DNA from: Corynebacterium sp.
GTDB taxonomy: Bacteria; Actinomycetota; Actinomycetes; Mycobacteriales; Mycobacteriaceae
Reading direction: 5' to 3'
NCBI GenBank assembly: GCA_030531005.1
Contig: JAUMTW010000004.1
Coordinates: 106,917-170,916, forward strand
DNA: 64,000 nucleotides
Shown: positions 26,620-36,208 of the stretch, one piece after another
Layout of the letters: each line of letters starts with the position of its first letter
Numbering within the stretch: the stretch's first letter is position 1
Notes under the pieces: model-generated
Databases searched by the model: none
The model's input: the letters and a program-made list of their open reading frames with translations, nothing else
What the model was told of the DNA's origin: nothing
Position numbers and translations under genes: made by a program

Positions 26620-26976
26620 TTAGTCGTCTTCGGCAAATTCCGCCCGGCGTGCCCGGTAGGCAACCTGAATAATATTCGTGATTTCTGCCTGTTCTTCCGG
26701 CTCTACCACCGCAGATGCAAAGCGGGTATTAAATTCATCCAAGCGTGCTTCAAAACTCCGAATAGCAATGCGTACATCCTCATCACTGGTTGCCTGCCCA
26801 ATGTCGGTGCAAATGCCTTCCAGTAACGTCCGCAATTCAGGCAAGCTGGCAACATCAAACGGGGCGGTCCAATGTTCCCGCTCCTGCTCACTTAAATAGG
26901 AGCCGGCGGCAAAGGTTTCCATATCGTGCATAAAGGCATCAATATGAGCGAGCACTGCTGGATTCGAAGGCGCCAT
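26620..26976 (-). CDS. Small acidic protein downstream of mshC
   Basis: A 118-residue protein of unknown function: mostly helical and acidic (HIDAFMHDMETFAAGSYLSEQEREHW, ARRAEFAEDD end), with no signal peptide or membrane segment. The start ATG overlaps the mshC stop (TGATG), so it is co-translated with mycothiol ligase. An alternative start at 26979 is one codon upstream. I recall similar small proteins at this place in corynebacteria. No function can be inferred. Confidence 0.7.
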   Translation of the reverse strand: MAPSNPAVLAHIDAFMHDMETFAAGSYLSEQEREHWTAPFDVASLPELRTLLEGICTDIGQATSDEDVRIAIRSFEARLDEFNTRFASAVVEPEEQAEITNIIQVAYRARRAEFAEDD

Positions 26977-28247
26977 CACAATTGGACTCCAAGCAGCGCA
27001 TCCAAACTGCGCGCGAACAGCTTAGCCGCATCACTAGGAACATCAGCAGGGGTGGCATCCCCAGCCTGAGAAAGTACGTGAGTAGCGAAGGCATCGATAT
27101 GTGCCAGGGCTCCAGGGGTATTGAGGTCGTAGGCAAGATCCTCACGTACTTGCTGGATGAGCGCTACAACGTCGTCCTTATCAGCTTCATCGGTGATGAG
27201 TGCGGCAGCCTGCTGCCACAAAGCCCGGCGCTCTTCTGCTGCAGCCAAAATCTCATGAGACCAATTCCGATCATGCCGATAATGCCCGGCGAATACGCCT
27301 AAGCGGATAGCAGATGGGTGATGTCCATCCGCAACCAATTGCGAAACAAAGACGAGATTGCCCAAAGACTTACTCATCTTCACCCCATCGAGAGCAATCA
27401 TGCCGGTATGCACATAATGAGCTGCCATACGCTCTACATTGCGGCCGGCTTCAACATGCGCTGCAGAATACTCATGGTGTGGGTAGCGCAGATCCGAGCC
27501 GCCACCTTGAATATCGAAACTATTGCCCAAGCGATTCACCGCAATGGCAGCACACTCGATATGCCAGCCTGGGCGCCCAGCTCCAAAAGGGGCTTCCCAA
27601 GAAGGCTCACCGGGGCGCGCCGCACGCCACAACAAGGCATCTAAAGGGTCTTGCTTGCCCGGGCGATCTGGGTCGCCACCGCGCTGCGCGAACAACTCTT
27701 CCATCGTCGCACGGTCATAGTTGGACTCATAGCCAAAGTGCTTGGTAGCGGCGATGGGCGCATAAATGTCGCGATACTCATCGGCATCAACCCGATAAGC
27801 AATACCGGCATCCAGTAGTTCTTGGACGAAGTCCACAACCTCTGGAATAGCTTCAATAGCACCAATATAATCCTGCGGCGGGAGCACCCGCAGGTGGGTC
27901 ATATCTGAGCGGAAAAGATTGATCTGACTGGTACCAAGTTCTCGCCAATCAACACCATCACGCTCAGCACGCTCGAACAAGGGATCATCAACATCCGTGA
28001 TGTTTTGCACATAGTGCACATGCTTGTGATTATCCAGTAGCTGGCGATAAATCAGATCAAAGGTGAGATACGTTGCTGCATGGCCTAAGTGTGTGGAGTC
28101 ATAAGGAGTGATGCCACAGACATACATGCCCAGGTGTTCCTTATCTTCCCCGACTACTTTTATGCACTGGTCAGCGGTATCAAAAAGTGTGAGGCTGACT
28201 GGTTCGCCGGGAAGTTCCGGGATATGTGGGATGGGCCAAGAATGCAT
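26976..28247 (-). CDS. mshC: Mycothiol synthesis cysteine ligase (MshC)
   Basis: A 423-residue homologue of cysteinyl-tRNA synthetase that joins cysteine to the glucosamine-inositol in mycothiol synthesis. The start is ATG 28247 ([14 protein letters not shown]) behind AAGGTAGG. Catalytic signatures are [24 protein letters not shown] (HIGH-like THLGHA) and [17 protein letters not shown] (KMSKS). [16 protein letters not shown] carries zinc-site residues. It is shorter than CysRS, because the anticodon-binding domain is reduced, as expected for MshC. Mycothiol itself marks the organism as an actinobacterium. Confidence 0.96.
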   Translation of the reverse strand: MHSWPIPHIPELPGEPVSLTLFDTADQCIKVVGEDKEHLGMYVCGITPYDSTHLGHAATYLTFDLIYRQLLDNHKHVHYVQNITDVDDPLFERAERDGVDWRELGTSQINLFRSDMTHLRVLPPQDYIGAIEAIPEVVDFVQELLDAGIAYRVDADEYRDIYAPIAATKHFGYESNYDRATMEELFAQRGGDPDRPGKQDPLDALLWRAARPGEPSWEAPFGAGRPGWHIECAAIAVNRLGNSFDIQGGGSDLRYPHHEYSAAHVEAGRNVERMAAHYVHTGMIALDGVKMSKSLGNLVFVSQLVADGHHPSAIRLGVFAGHYRHDRNWSHEILAAAEERRALWQQAAALITDEADKDDVVALIQQVREDLAYDLNTPGALAHIDAFATHVLSQAGDATPADVPSDAAKLFARSLDALLGVQL

Positions 28248-28257
28248 GAAACCTACC

Positions 28258-29121
28258 TTAAGCAGCCAGGGTACCGGTTGCAAGCAGGAGCATTACCAGT
28301 AGACCAACAGGAATTCGATATGCCGCAAACCAGGAGAACGAGTGATGAGAAACAAATTTCAGCAGCCATGCGATAGCGGCATAGCCAATACCGAAGGAGA
28401 TAAGCACACCAACGATGAGCTGGGCGCCACTAGCAGCCTGGCCGGTTGCAGGATTAAAAGCATCCGGCAGCGAAAATAGGCCAGAGGCCAAGACTGCAGG
28501 AATGGCGAGCAAGAAACTAAAACGTGCGGCGACTTCACGGTCCAAGCCGACGAACAAACCTGCAGAGATCGTGCCACCAGAACGTGAAACACCGGGAATC
28601 AAAGCCAAGCATTGCGCAAGCCCCATGATGATGGCATCACGCATGGTGAGCTCTTCGAAGCTACGCTTTTTGGCACCAAAACGCTCAGCTGCAATAAAGA
28701 CGAAGGAAAACAGCACCAGCACACTGGCGGTAATCCAAAGGTTGCGCAGATTATCGCGAATGATGTCTTGGAAAAAGAATCCCATCAAGCTAACTGGGAT
28801 CGTGCCAACGATCACCATCCAACCCATGCGGTAGTCAAAACCACGGGCATCCTTATTGAATACACCTTTAAACCAGCCGGTGAGGATACGCCAAATATCT
28901 TTTGCGAAATACACCAACACAGCAGCCTCGGTGCCGAGTTGGACAACCGCGGTAAAACTGGCGCCGGCATCCTCGCCCCAGAAAAGACTGGAGACAATGC
29001 GCAAGTGGCCCGAGGAGCTCACCGGCAAAAATTCGGTGAGGCCTTGGACGATGGCCAGCACAATGGTTTGTACCCAAGAAATGTCGCTACTTTGCTCCGC
29101 AGCAAGCACAGAGAGATTCAT
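28258..29121 (-). CDS. uppP: Undecaprenyl-diphosphate phosphatase
   Basis: A multi-membrane enzyme of about 287 residues (start ATG 29121, [31 protein letters not shown]) that recycles the lipid carrier of peptidoglycan and confers bacitracin tolerance. The two active-site motifs are [16 protein letters not shown] and [13 protein letters not shown]. Seven to eight hydrophobic helices follow. A longer in-frame start at 29202 would overlap the divergent lipoprotein gene. It is transcribed just before mshC (10-base gap). Confidence 0.94.
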   Translation of the reverse strand: MNLSVLAAEQSSDISWVQTIVLAIVQGLTEFLPVSSSGHLRIVSSLFWGEDAGASFTAVVQLGTEAAVLVYFAKDIWRILTGWFKGVFNKDARGFDYRMGWMVIVGTIPVSLMGFFFQDIIRDNLRNLWITASVLVLFSFVFIAAERFGAKKRSFEELTMRDAIIMGLAQCLALIPGVSRSGGTISAGLFVGLDREVAARFSFLLAIPAVLASGLFSLPDAFNPATGQAASGAQLIVGVLISFGIGYAAIAWLLKFVSHHSFSWFAAYRIPVGLLVMLLLATGTLAA

Positions 29122-29183
29122 CACGAAGAGATACGCTACTACTAACTGTCCGAAAAGCGCTAAAACAGGTACGCTCTGAGAGT

Positions 29184-30260
29184 GTGAAGTATGCCATGAC
29201 AACGCTGAGCACCCTGGTGGCAGGCAGCCTGCTACTCAGCGGTTGCGTCACCGCCGAAAAAACCGATGACCTCGCAGCATCCATGGGTGATGCCAGCCCC
29301 GTAGCCACTGCCGATAGTACCAATCCGGCAGGCATGGTCCTCCCCTACGGCGAGATCACTGATATGGAGCTCACCGCAGACGTTGTAGCTATCCGTAGCG
29401 GAGATACTTTAAATTTCTATAACGCCACTGCACTGGCCGACCTTTCAAGCCCTGATACCGCCGGTAAAACTACTGCAGCAAATGAGCTTGCAGCAGCGCA
29501 GCTCCACTCTGAAACCTTGGCAAGCGAATGTGCAGATATTACTGCCTTCGCAGGTACTTTTGTCGCCGCTTGCGAAAACAAGATATATTTTTTCCCCGCC
29601 GATGACCCCAGTAACGTCTCTTCCTTAGAACTTGCTGACCGGGCTACCACCGCAGTGCTGCTGAGCACTGGAGAACTCATTACTGCTGCTGATGACAACA
29701 CCACCTTGCGCGTCATCAAAGACTGGGAAGCCGGCAGTGATGATTATAAGGTTTCCGAGATCACGACCGAAAAGCCGACTGACCAGCTGCTTGCTTCCAG
29801 TTTAGAAGGTGCTCCGGACCGCGTGGTGCGCATCAACCGCGAAAATACCATCATCCAAGATATTCACTGGGCTGATCAGGAAGCCGGCGGTATCTTGCGC
29901 ATGGGTAAGGGCGTAGGCCAGATAGCCAGTGGACCACAGGGCATGATCTTAGCTGCAGATTCAATTGGTAACCAAACAGGACTATATAGCACTGATGAGG
30001 TCATTCGCTTACACCAGCTCTCCCCGGTTGCTGGTCACCCGTGGGATGCGGCCTGGGATAGTGCCAATGAATGGGCCTGGGTATCTGCGACGGAAGCTGG
30101 CGTACTGAACGGGTACGATATAAGCCGCGGTACTTTTGTGGAGCAAGCTAGCTTTGATGCCATTGCCGATGCGCAAAACTTCGTGATTACCAACGACGGC
30201 GTGATTGTCGCCGGCTCCGCCAGCGGTGGCGGGTTACAAGTCATCGCCCAGAAGTCATAG
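29184..30260 (+). CDS. Secreted lipoprotein, beta-propeller-like
   Basis: A 358-residue lipoprotein. The start is GTG 29184 ([21 protein letters not shown]), or ATG 29196. The signal peptide ends in the lipobox LLSGC, so Cys20 would be lipidated. The mature part has recurring beta-rich segments ([66 protein letters not shown]). This pattern is compatible with a WD40/YncE-like propeller; ligand and role are unknown. It is divergent from uppP and lies 46 bases before pyrD. Confidence 0.85.
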   Translation: MKYAMTTLSTLVAGSLLLSGCVTAEKTDDLAASMGDASPVATADSTNPAGMVLPYGEITDMELTADVVAIRSGDTLNFYNATALADLSSPDTAGKTTAANELAAAQLHSETLASECADITAFAGTFVAACENKIYFFPADDPSNVSSLELADRATTAVLLSTGELITAADDNTTLRVIKDWEAGSDDYKVSEITTEKPTDQLLASSLEGAPDRVVRINRENTIIQDIHWADQEAGGILRMGKGVGQIASGPQGMILAADSIGNQTGLYSTDEVIRLHQLSPVAGHPWDAAWDSANEWAWVSATEAGVLNGYDISRGTFVEQASFDAIADAQNFVITNDGVIVAGSASGGGLQVIAQKS

Positions 30261-30306
30261 CAAGCCCTGAACTCCGCTCAACCCCATTAAAGGAGAACAC
30301 TGCCTT

Positions 30307-31401
30307 ATGTCGCGCATGCGTAAAGGAATCTATCAAGCACTTCTGCAGGTCTTTTTCCGTTTTTCCGCAGAAACGATGCACCACATGGCGACTACCGCGG
30401 TACGCACTCTCCAGGCAGTGCCACCGCTGCGTTTGCCTTTCGCCGCACTCTATAAGGTCAAAGATCCAAGTCTGCGCCAAGAGGTATTCGGGGTGAGTTT
30501 TCCTGGACCTTTAGGCCTAGCAGCCGGCTTCGATAAGGATATTGTCGCCCCGGATGTGTGGGAGAGCTTCGGCTTCGGCTATGCCGAATTAGGCACCATT
30601 ACCGCCGAAGGCCAACCAGGGAACCCCCAGCCACGCCTCTTCCGCCTGCGCCCAGATAAGGGCATCCTCAATCGCATGGGCTTCAACAATAAAGGTGCGG
30701 TCACAGCCGCAAAGCGCCTTAATGGCCGCAAGGGCGATGCAGTACTCGGCATCAACATTGGCAAGACCAAGAAGGTCGATGTAGCTGATGCCGTCGCCGA
30801 CTATCGCCGCTCTGCTACCATGCTCGGTTCCTTGGCAGACTACATGGTGGTCAACGTTTCTTCGCCAAACACCCCTGGCCTGCGGGACCTACAGGCTGTG
30901 GATTCACTGCGCCCCATCTTGGAAGTCGTCCAGGAATGCGCCGAGATTCCCGTCTTGGTAAAAATTGCCCCAGACTTGGCTGATGAAGACATCATCGCTG
31001 TAGCAGACCTCGCTAAAGAATTGGGAGTTGCTGGCATCGTGGCAACCAACACCACGATTTCTCGTGAAGGTCTTGCGACTCCTGCTGATGAAGTCCAAGC
31101 GATGGGCGCTGGCGGCGTATCCGGCCCTCCAGTCGCAGCCCGTGCCTTAGAGGTGCTGCGCTTGCTGCACGCCCACGTCAGCGATGATTTAGTGCTCATC
31201 GGGGTCGGTGGCATTAGTACTGCTGAGGATGCCTGGGAGCGCATCGCTGCAGGTGCAACCCTCATCCAGGGATACACTGGCTTTATTTATGGTGGCCCCG
31301 ACTGGGCGAAGGACATCAACGATGGCATAGCCCGCCAATTAAAACTGCATAACTTTAGCAATATCAGCGAGGCCATTGGCTGTCAACAGCCATATCGTTA
31401 A
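30307..31401 (+). CDS. pyrD: Dihydroorotate dehydrogenase (quinone), class 2
   Basis: A 364-residue flavoenzyme that oxidises dihydroorotate to orotate at the membrane. An N-terminal membrane-binding helix region (IYQALLQVFFRFSAETMHHM) marks class 2. The FMN barrel shows LGLAAGFDKD, GTITAEGQPGNPQPRLFRL, NRMGFNNKG and the catalytic-base VNVSSPNTPGLRDLQ (serine, as in class 2). VLIGVGGISTAEDAWERIAAGATLIQGYTG binds the FMN phosphate. AAAGGAGA precedes the start. It is followed by a strong terminator. Confidence 0.96.
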   Translation: MSRMRKGIYQALLQVFFRFSAETMHHMATTAVRTLQAVPPLRLPFAALYKVKDPSLRQEVFGVSFPGPLGLAAGFDKDIVAPDVWESFGFGYAELGTITAEGQPGNPQPRLFRLRPDKGILNRMGFNNKGAVTAAKRLNGRKGDAVLGINIGKTKKVDVADAVADYRRSATMLGSLADYMVVNVSSPNTPGLRDLQAVDSLRPILEVVQECAEIPVLVKIAPDLADEDIIAVADLAKELGVAGIVATNTTISREGLATPADEVQAMGAGGVSGPPVAARALEVLRLLHAHVSDDLVLIGVGGISTAEDAWERIAAGATLIQGYTGFIYGGPDWAKDINDGIARQLKLHNFSNISEAIGCQQPYR

Positions 31402-31440
31402 ACTGCACTTTTGTAGATGCACTTTTGCAGTTACACGTTT

Positions 31441-31473
31441 GCCCCAACACCTTGAGCGGTGTTGGGGCTTTCG
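31441..31473 (+). terminator. Terminator after pyrD
   Basis: A perfect 11-bp stem GCCCCAACACC/GGTGTTGGGGC with the loop TTGAGC, followed by TTTCGTT. It lies 39 bases after the pyrD stop and before the convergent PEBP gene, so it may act in both directions. Confidence 0.85.
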
Positions 31474-31507
31474 TTATGATCTACTGCGATCTACTGCTAC
31501 CGCCGCC

Positions 31508-32032
31508 TTAATTCTCGTACCAGCCCCACAGAATGCCGCGGGCTAAGGTATGGAAATACAGGTTAAAACCCAAGACGGTTGGCGTGGCATCCTCTGGTAC
31601 TTCTAGGGATTCCACGTCTAAGGCATGAACTGCAAACAAATAGCGGTGAGGCCCATGCCCCTCTGGAGGTTGTGGACCATAGTAGCCACGCTTGCCAGAA
31701 TCGCCCTTGAGTGTGATAGCACCTGGAATATCCTCGGAACCACCGGTTGGAATCTCGGTAGTATCAGGATCGATGTTAAAGACTGCCCAATGCCAAAAAC
31801 CAGCAGCGGTCGGCGCATCTGGGTCATAGCAAGTAATGGCAAGAGACTGAGTGCCCTCAGGTAGATCCTCCCAGGCAAGCTGGGGGGAGACATCGGTGCC
31901 GCCGAGCTGCTGCTCACCGATCTTCTCGCCATCAACAAGATCAGTGGAGGTTACCGGAAAGCTAGGGACATCGCCAAGTGGGGCGTATGGATCGGGACCA
32001 GGGAATCGGGAAGGGTCAACGTAGGTACTCAT
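31508..32032 (-). CDS. YbhB/YbcL-family PEBP protein
   Basis: A 174-residue phosphatidylethanolamine-binding-protein homologue (Raf-kinase-inhibitor-like). The ligand-site signatures are ITCYDPDAPTAAGFWHWAVFNID and GYYGPQPPEGHGPHRYLFAVHALD. Bacterial members are cytosolic and of unclear function. It is convergent with pyrD and its promoter lies in the 100 bases before the tRNA gene. Confidence 0.9.
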   Translation of the reverse strand: MSTYVDPSRFPGPDPYAPLGDVPSFPVTSTDLVDGEKIGEQQLGGTDVSPQLAWEDLPEGTQSLAITCYDPDAPTAAGFWHWAVFNIDPDTTEIPTGGSEDIPGAITLKGDSGKRGYYGPQPPEGHGPHRYLFAVHALDVESLEVPEDATPTVLGFNLYFHTLARGILWGWYEN

Positions 32033-32133
32033 ATCTCCTTTTTACCCAAATAATTGAGTGTGCGCGACAAAATAGCGCTTGTGGTGCAGATTTGTAGTTT
32101 TTTCATTCCCAGTCTACACTTATCGGAGTGCCC

Positions 32134-32219
32134 GCCCGGGTGGCGGAATGGCAGACGCGCTAGCTTGAGGTGCTAGTGTCCTACTAATGGACGTGGGGGT
32201 TCAAGTCCCCCCTCGGGCA
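32134..32219 (+). tRNA. tRNA-Leu(GAG)
   Basis: An 86-base tRNA with a long variable arm. The acceptor stem GCCCGGG pairs with CTCGGGC (one G-T), followed by discriminator A; CCA is not encoded. The anticodon loop between CTAGC and GCTAG is TTGAGGT, giving anticodon GAG (32167-32169), which reads CUC/CUU. The T arm is GGGGGTTCAAGTCCCCC. The variable arm (TGTCCTACTAATGGACG) is class II. Leucine tRNA genes are frequent integration sites, and accessory DNA follows it here. Confidence 0.95.
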
Positions 32220-32225
32220 CAATGA

Positions 32226-32253
32226 AGACCTTCCTTTTCGGGAAGGTCTTTTT
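32226..32253 (+). terminator. Terminator after tRNA-Leu
   Basis: A nine-bp stem AGACCTTCC/GGAAGGTCT with a TTTTCG loop followed by T5, six bases after the tRNA end. Confidence 0.85.
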
Positions 32254-32900
32254 CCTTTTCGGGCAAAGTTCTTGGACCGGAGTATATTCAGGCGCGTACC
32301 CAATAGGAACGTACCTGAACTGTGCGGTCACAGGTTATGCTCCCCTATAAAACTATGAGCGCTATGAGCGCTGCCGCGGATGCGACACTGGCAAGCAACA
32401 GCTGCTCGTTCGCTTCCCTACCAGTAAAGCTTTCAACTCCCCAGTAGCTTCGCCAAAGATTGTCGCGCGCGTTGGACCGCTGTGCTGCAAGCGTATTCGG
32501 TATTTGTGCAAGTGTTCGCCACATGCCCTGCCACTATCTGTTGTGTGATTGCGTGTAATGTACCGTCAGCAAGAATTACTTGAGAATGCTCCAGCGCGGG
32601 TTTGATGATTTAACTCATAGCCACCCAGACTTTCCCATCCTTGGTGGAATATTCTGCTCCTCTTCGGTTTAGATATTTCCTCACCCGTTGCGAGTTAGTT
32701 CCCGCACAGCAATTATCGACGGGACATGCAACATATATCTGCATGAAAGAAATAAGCAGTGACCGACCATTTTTCGGAGAAAACTTGGAGTAGATTTTCC
32801 CTTCTAGCGATTTTGGTGTAGCACCAGGGCATTTCCCTCATCAGTGCGTACTACCAACTCCAGTCGACGCACCTTACCCCCAACCATTTTCTTCAAGCAA
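32254..32900. other. Debris next to tRNA-Leu
   Basis: No intact gene. On the minus strand one frame is notably protein-like. A 44-codon ORF starts at ATG 32744 (MQIYVACPVDNCCAGTN, SQRVRKYLNRRGAEYSTKDG) and ends at TAA 32610-32612. The same frame then stays open to 32433 (ALEHSQVILADGTLHAITQQ, RARQSLAKLLGS). It may be a roughly 100-codon gene broken by one stop. I do not recognise the family. Confidence 0.4.
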
Positions 32901-33045
32901 CTAGGCAGAGGCTTGTAGCTGGTTAAAAAACACTTGTTGGGTTTCAGCAGAAAGGTGCGCATCCGTCTTATAGTCGACGATCACCCACTGTTCCCCTTCT
33001 TTATAAAGCATGTCGATGAAGCCCTCAATAAGCACATTATTCGCA

Positions 33046-33081
33046 TAGCCCAACACCTAGCCCAACACCTAGCCCAACACC
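33046..33081. repeat. Three tandem 12-bp repeats
   Basis: TAGCCCAACACC occurs three times without interruption (33046-33057, 33058-33069, 33070-33081). On the minus strand each copy reads GTGTTGGGCTA and adds an in-frame TAG to the helicase remnant (PVLG-stop-VLG-stop-VLGYANN). Removing two copies would restore a continuous PVLGYANNVLIEGF. Confidence 0.85.
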
Positions 33082-33832
33082 GGCAATTCCCGATGGTGCT
33101 CGGTGCCACGGGCGTTACGTGCTGGCTGGGATTTATACAACAGCTGGGCTACTGCACAAACCTCAGGTTCTTGGCCTGGATCAAGAGCAAAAATACTCAC
33201 CGCTTTCGCCGAAACCTTGACAATATCGTCGATCCAACTGGCATGCCCTAACACATAGTGCCCTGCAGAGCCGAACACTGGACCGTAGGACGTTGCTCTC
33301 GGTAAAGTTGGTTTTTCCTTCAGTGATACTGGTGGAAGGTCCATGTGTTTCACAAGTGCCTGTGCCTGCTCGATTTCATCGTGCACAAGCCGGGAGACGG
33401 TAATACTCGCCTGCTCCATTTTTAAAGTCTTTGCTATTTTCTGCTCTTGCTCTGTAAAAGCTTTCGCGTGGACGGATGTTACGGGTTCAGGTTCCTGTGC
33501 ACCTAGCTGACTACGGAGGACCGCATCACTGTTTCCAGCATCTTCACGCATTCCGGCAGGATTACTTTGGGAAAAGGAATCCGTAACTGTTCCAATATTG
33601 TGACCAGCTCAGCGCCTTTGGGAGATACCTTCCCCTCCAGGCAGACTGCAAGGAACTTTTCGGCACGTGTCATACCCTCATACACAAGGCAAGCAAACTC
33701 ATGCTGCCGGGATTGTTTGTCGTAGGCCTGCAAATTGCTACATCCTGACGTCTCAGTATTGGGACTGCCCAACTTTGCTTCGACGTGTTGGGCAGTACGC
33801 TCAATTCCTATTTTCGCCGCAGCATTTAATGT

Positions 33833-33842
33833 CCCCCCCCCC
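33833..33842. repeat. Ten-C homopolymer tract
   Basis: C10 on the plus strand (G10 on the coding strand), followed by GGG on the plus strand, inside the helicase remnant right after the motif V region. With eleven G the frame before it would join the frame after it (LSRGGGTLNAAAKIGIERTAQ). With ten it meets TAA three codons later. Tracts of this length slip easily. Confidence 0.8.
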
Positions 33843-34125
33843 GGGAAAGCCCCGCAATAATGACTGCAGGGAATTCTCGGCCTTTGGAAGCATGAATGGT
33901 CATCACCCGAATCACATCGCGGCCAGCCGCTGGCACTGGCGCGGCTCAGAGATCATCTCCAGATGTTTTAGCATCCGCCCAGCGCAGGCTTTTTGAATGT
34001 AGGTTCACGTGTCGTAATCGCTAGGCATACGGCCCGGTCTTGTGATGTCAACAAGTATCCATAGGGAACGTGCAACAGGAAGTTCTATTAAAAGCTCCAA
34101 AGCAAGAATTCCAAAGCTTCTATGA

Positions 34126-34893
34126 TCATCGCATTGATGAACTATACAAAACCAGACTTACAAGCGTGTATGTTGCGACTCCAAAGATAAGGATGAGGAA
34201 CAGTATCTGCAGCAAACGTTCATTACAGCGGGCAGAAAATGGACTACCAATTGCGCTTCCTACTGCAGAAGCAATCGCGAAAATCATGAGGCTACCCCAA
34301 GGAACGACGATAGCGCCTTGCAATAAGGTGGTTACCAGCGCAACTACAGCTGTGATTATCATGATAACTATCGAACTTGCTGCAGCTTGGGCCATTGATA
34401 GTCCAAAGAGCAGTACTAAGACGGGAACGACAAAGAATCCTCCGCTTACTCCAAATATGCCCGTGAGCAACCCCGTCACTAAGGCAACCGGTATTAACCA
34501 TATGGATGGAATGCTTCTCGTTTTGGTTTCGACACGTAGTGTTCGATGTAACATCCACGTTCCCACTGCAAAAAGAAATAGCGAGAATCCCCACATGAGG
34601 GCGTTAGCATCTAAAAGTGCATTGAGTATTCGTCCGCCTATTGCACCAACGCAAGCGCAAGTAGCGAATTGGAGGGCGACTTTCCACTGAATTTTTCCTG
34701 TAGCGATTTTTCCTGGCAGCGCGACGAGCGCTGTAAAGAGGATAATAACTAATGAGCTACCAGTTGCGGTGTGTTCATCAAATCCCAGCAAATAAATCAA
34801 TGCAGGTACGGCCAAGATACCTCCCCCCGCACCGAGCAGCCCTACGATCAGACCGACAAACAGTCCAGCCAAAGCTACAGTAATTATTGTCAC
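34126..34893 (-). CDS. TauE/SafE-family anion exporter
   Basis: A membrane protein of about 255 residues from GTG 34893 (VTIITVALAGLFVGLIVGLLGAGGG). It has the two family half-repeats: the glycine-rich VGLIVGLLGAGGGILAVPALIYLLGF near the start and VTGLLTGIFGVSGGFFVVPVLVLLFG in the middle, with eight predicted helices. TSUP proteins move sulfite, sulfonates, thiosulfate or other sulfur anions. A much longer ATG start (35046) would overlap the maturase gene. It follows the maturase by seven bases and so belongs to the sulfatase cluster. Export of sulfate or sulfite released there is a fitting inference. Confidence 0.88.
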   Translation of the reverse strand: MTIITVALAGLFVGLIVGLLGAGGGILAVPALIYLLGFDEHTATGSSLVIILFTALVALPGKIATGKIQWKVALQFATCACVGAIGGRILNALLDANALMWGFSLFLFAVGTWMLHRTLRVETKTRSIPSIWLIPVALVTGLLTGIFGVSGGFFVVPVLVLLFGLSMAQAAASSIVIMIITAVVALVTTLLQGAIVVPWGSLMIFAIASAVGSAIGSPFSARCNERLLQILFLILIFGVATYTLVSLVLYSSSMR

Positions 34894-34900
34894 GGCTCTA

Positions 34901-36208
34901 TTACCCCATCCCCGCTTGAATATAATGAGCAAGGCGTCGCAATGTTGGTTCAGCATGCGTGAAAAATGTGTAGTAACCGGGACAAAGGTAATTGTGCCTT
35001 GGTTGACCATCAACACTATCCACAAATCTATCCTTTGGGCAGCCACCGTTACAGAAGTTCCGGACCGGACAGCGTAAGCATTGCTCTGTGAGTTCTGCTT
35101 TCTTCTTTAAGGAGAACTCCTGCATGCGTTGTGTTTGCGCGAGCTCATTGAAGTTCGTTTCTTGGATATTCCCTAGCAAATAATCTGGCTCCACCCAGTG
35201 GTCGCATGCATAGACGTCACCGTTGAATTCCATGGCAAAATTGTTTCCGCATTCCGGTGCGTGTACACAGACAGTGGCTTGGCTAAACAGTGCCGATAGT
35301 GCCGAATCGAAGTCTTGTACAAAGACTTCACCGATATCGGTTCTCGCCCATGCATCGAATATTCGACTGAGGAACGCTCCATACTTTGTGGGGTCAACAG
35401 TACGAGAAGTGACATTGGTGCCATGTTGCTGATAAAGCAATTCCGACTTTGTCCATCCTAATTCGGCGCGGGCAAGATTTTCCTGATTCACCCGTTCCAC
35501 GATTGGAATAAATTGCATATACCGGGCACCCAAAACATCCCGAAAATGGGTATACACCTCTTCAGGATGATCCTGGTTACTCGCACTTACAGTGCACAGG
35601 ATGTTGAGATCCACATTATGCTCCTGCAGAATTCTCCACCCGCGCTCGACCATTGCATAGGTACCACGGTGACCTTTATTTACTCGGTACACATCGTGTA
35701 GATACTGTGGTCCGTCGAAGCTTACCCCAACTAAGAAGTTATTTTCCGCGAAAAATGTGGCCCAGTCTTCATTAATGAGGGTGGCGTTCGTTTGCAAGGA
35801 ATGGGAAACGATTTGTTCTGGCCGGCGATATTGCTCGACGAGACGAACCATTGCTTTGAAGAAGTCCAAACCTCGCAAGGTAGGTTCACCTCCCTGCCAA
35901 AGCATGGTAACTGGGCCGTCTGGCTGACTCGCAAGGAAGGTTTGAATATACCTTTCTAAACCTTCTTGGGACATCCGCTGCCGTTTGTCATCATAAAGTA
36001 ATTCTTTGGACAGAAAGAAGCAATATTCACATTCTAAGTTACAGGCAGCACCAGTTGGCTTTGTTACCACTGAGAATGGGAATGGCGATGCTTTTTCAAC
36101 GGGGTTTCTTCGCAGTGTAGGAAGCCCAATGCCTACTGGGCCTTCGTGGTGGAGCTGCGTAGAGCCATTATTATCCATCCGAACGCAATTAATGCAGGAA
36201 CTAGTCAT
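34901..36208 (-). CDS. Anaerobic sulfatase-maturating radical SAM enzyme
   Basis: A 435-residue radical SAM/SPASM enzyme that turns the active-site Cys or Ser of sulfatases into formylglycine without oxygen. From ATG 36208 (MTSSCINCVRMDN, GGAG before it) the radical cluster motif is CNLECEYC (Cys56, 60, 63 in CX3CX2C). MLWQGGEPTLRGLDFF follows. The C-terminal auxiliary clusters use CVHAPECGN, VYACDHWVEPDYLLGNI and CLRCPVRNFCNGGCPKDRF. It overlaps the ROK regulator gene by eight bases. It is the natural partner of the Cys-type sulfatase at 37420, which it would activate in the cytosol. Confidence 0.94.
   Translation of the reverse strand: MTSSCINCVRMDNNGSTQLHHEGPVGIGLPTLRRNPVEKASPFPFSVVTKPTGAACNLECEYCFFLSKELLYDDKRQRMSQEGLERYIQTFLASQPDGPVTMLWQGGEPTLRGLDFFKAMVRLVEQYRRPEQIVSHSLQTNATLINEDWATFFAENNFLVGVSFDGPQYLHDVYRVNKGHRGTYAMVERGWRILQEHNVDLNILCTVSASNQDHPEEVYTHFRDVLGARYMQFIPIVERVNQENLARAELGWTKSELLYQQHGTNVTSRTVDPTKYGAFLSRIFDAWARTDIGEVFVQDFDSALSALFSQATVCVHAPECGNNFAMEFNGDVYACDHWVEPDYLLGNIQETNFNELAQTQRMQEFSLKKKAELTEQCLRCPVRNFCNGGCPKDRFVDSVDGQPRHNYLCPGYYTFFTHAEPTLRRLAHYIQAGMG

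Larger units (their letters stand above)
32901..34005 (-). pseudogene. C-terminal remnant of a UvrD/AddA-type helicase-nuclease
   Basis: About 360 codons carrying three family signatures, in order. Helicase motif V-like DVIRVMTIHASKGREFPAVII is followed by motif VI-like LVYEGMTRAEKFLAV, then the C-terminal RecB nuclease motif GFIDMLYKEGEQWVIVDYKTDAH. The frame is broken several times: TGA at 33946-33948, a ten-C run at 33833-33842 that leaves it one base short, a frame change near 33525, and TAG stops inside a tandem 12-bp repeat (33046-33081). The ATP-binding N-terminal two thirds are missing. It is the dead end of an AddA/RecB-like helicase, and ends at TAG 32901-32903 beside the tRNA debris. 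Confidence 0.8.

Noticed and set aside
26597-26640. Cobalamin riboswitch upstream of metH
   Set aside because: There are only about 20 bases between metH and the preceding gene and no B12-box sequence was seen.
33833-33842. Active phase-variable switch
   Set aside because: The surrounding helicase gene has several other lesions, so tract length changes cannot restore a working protein.
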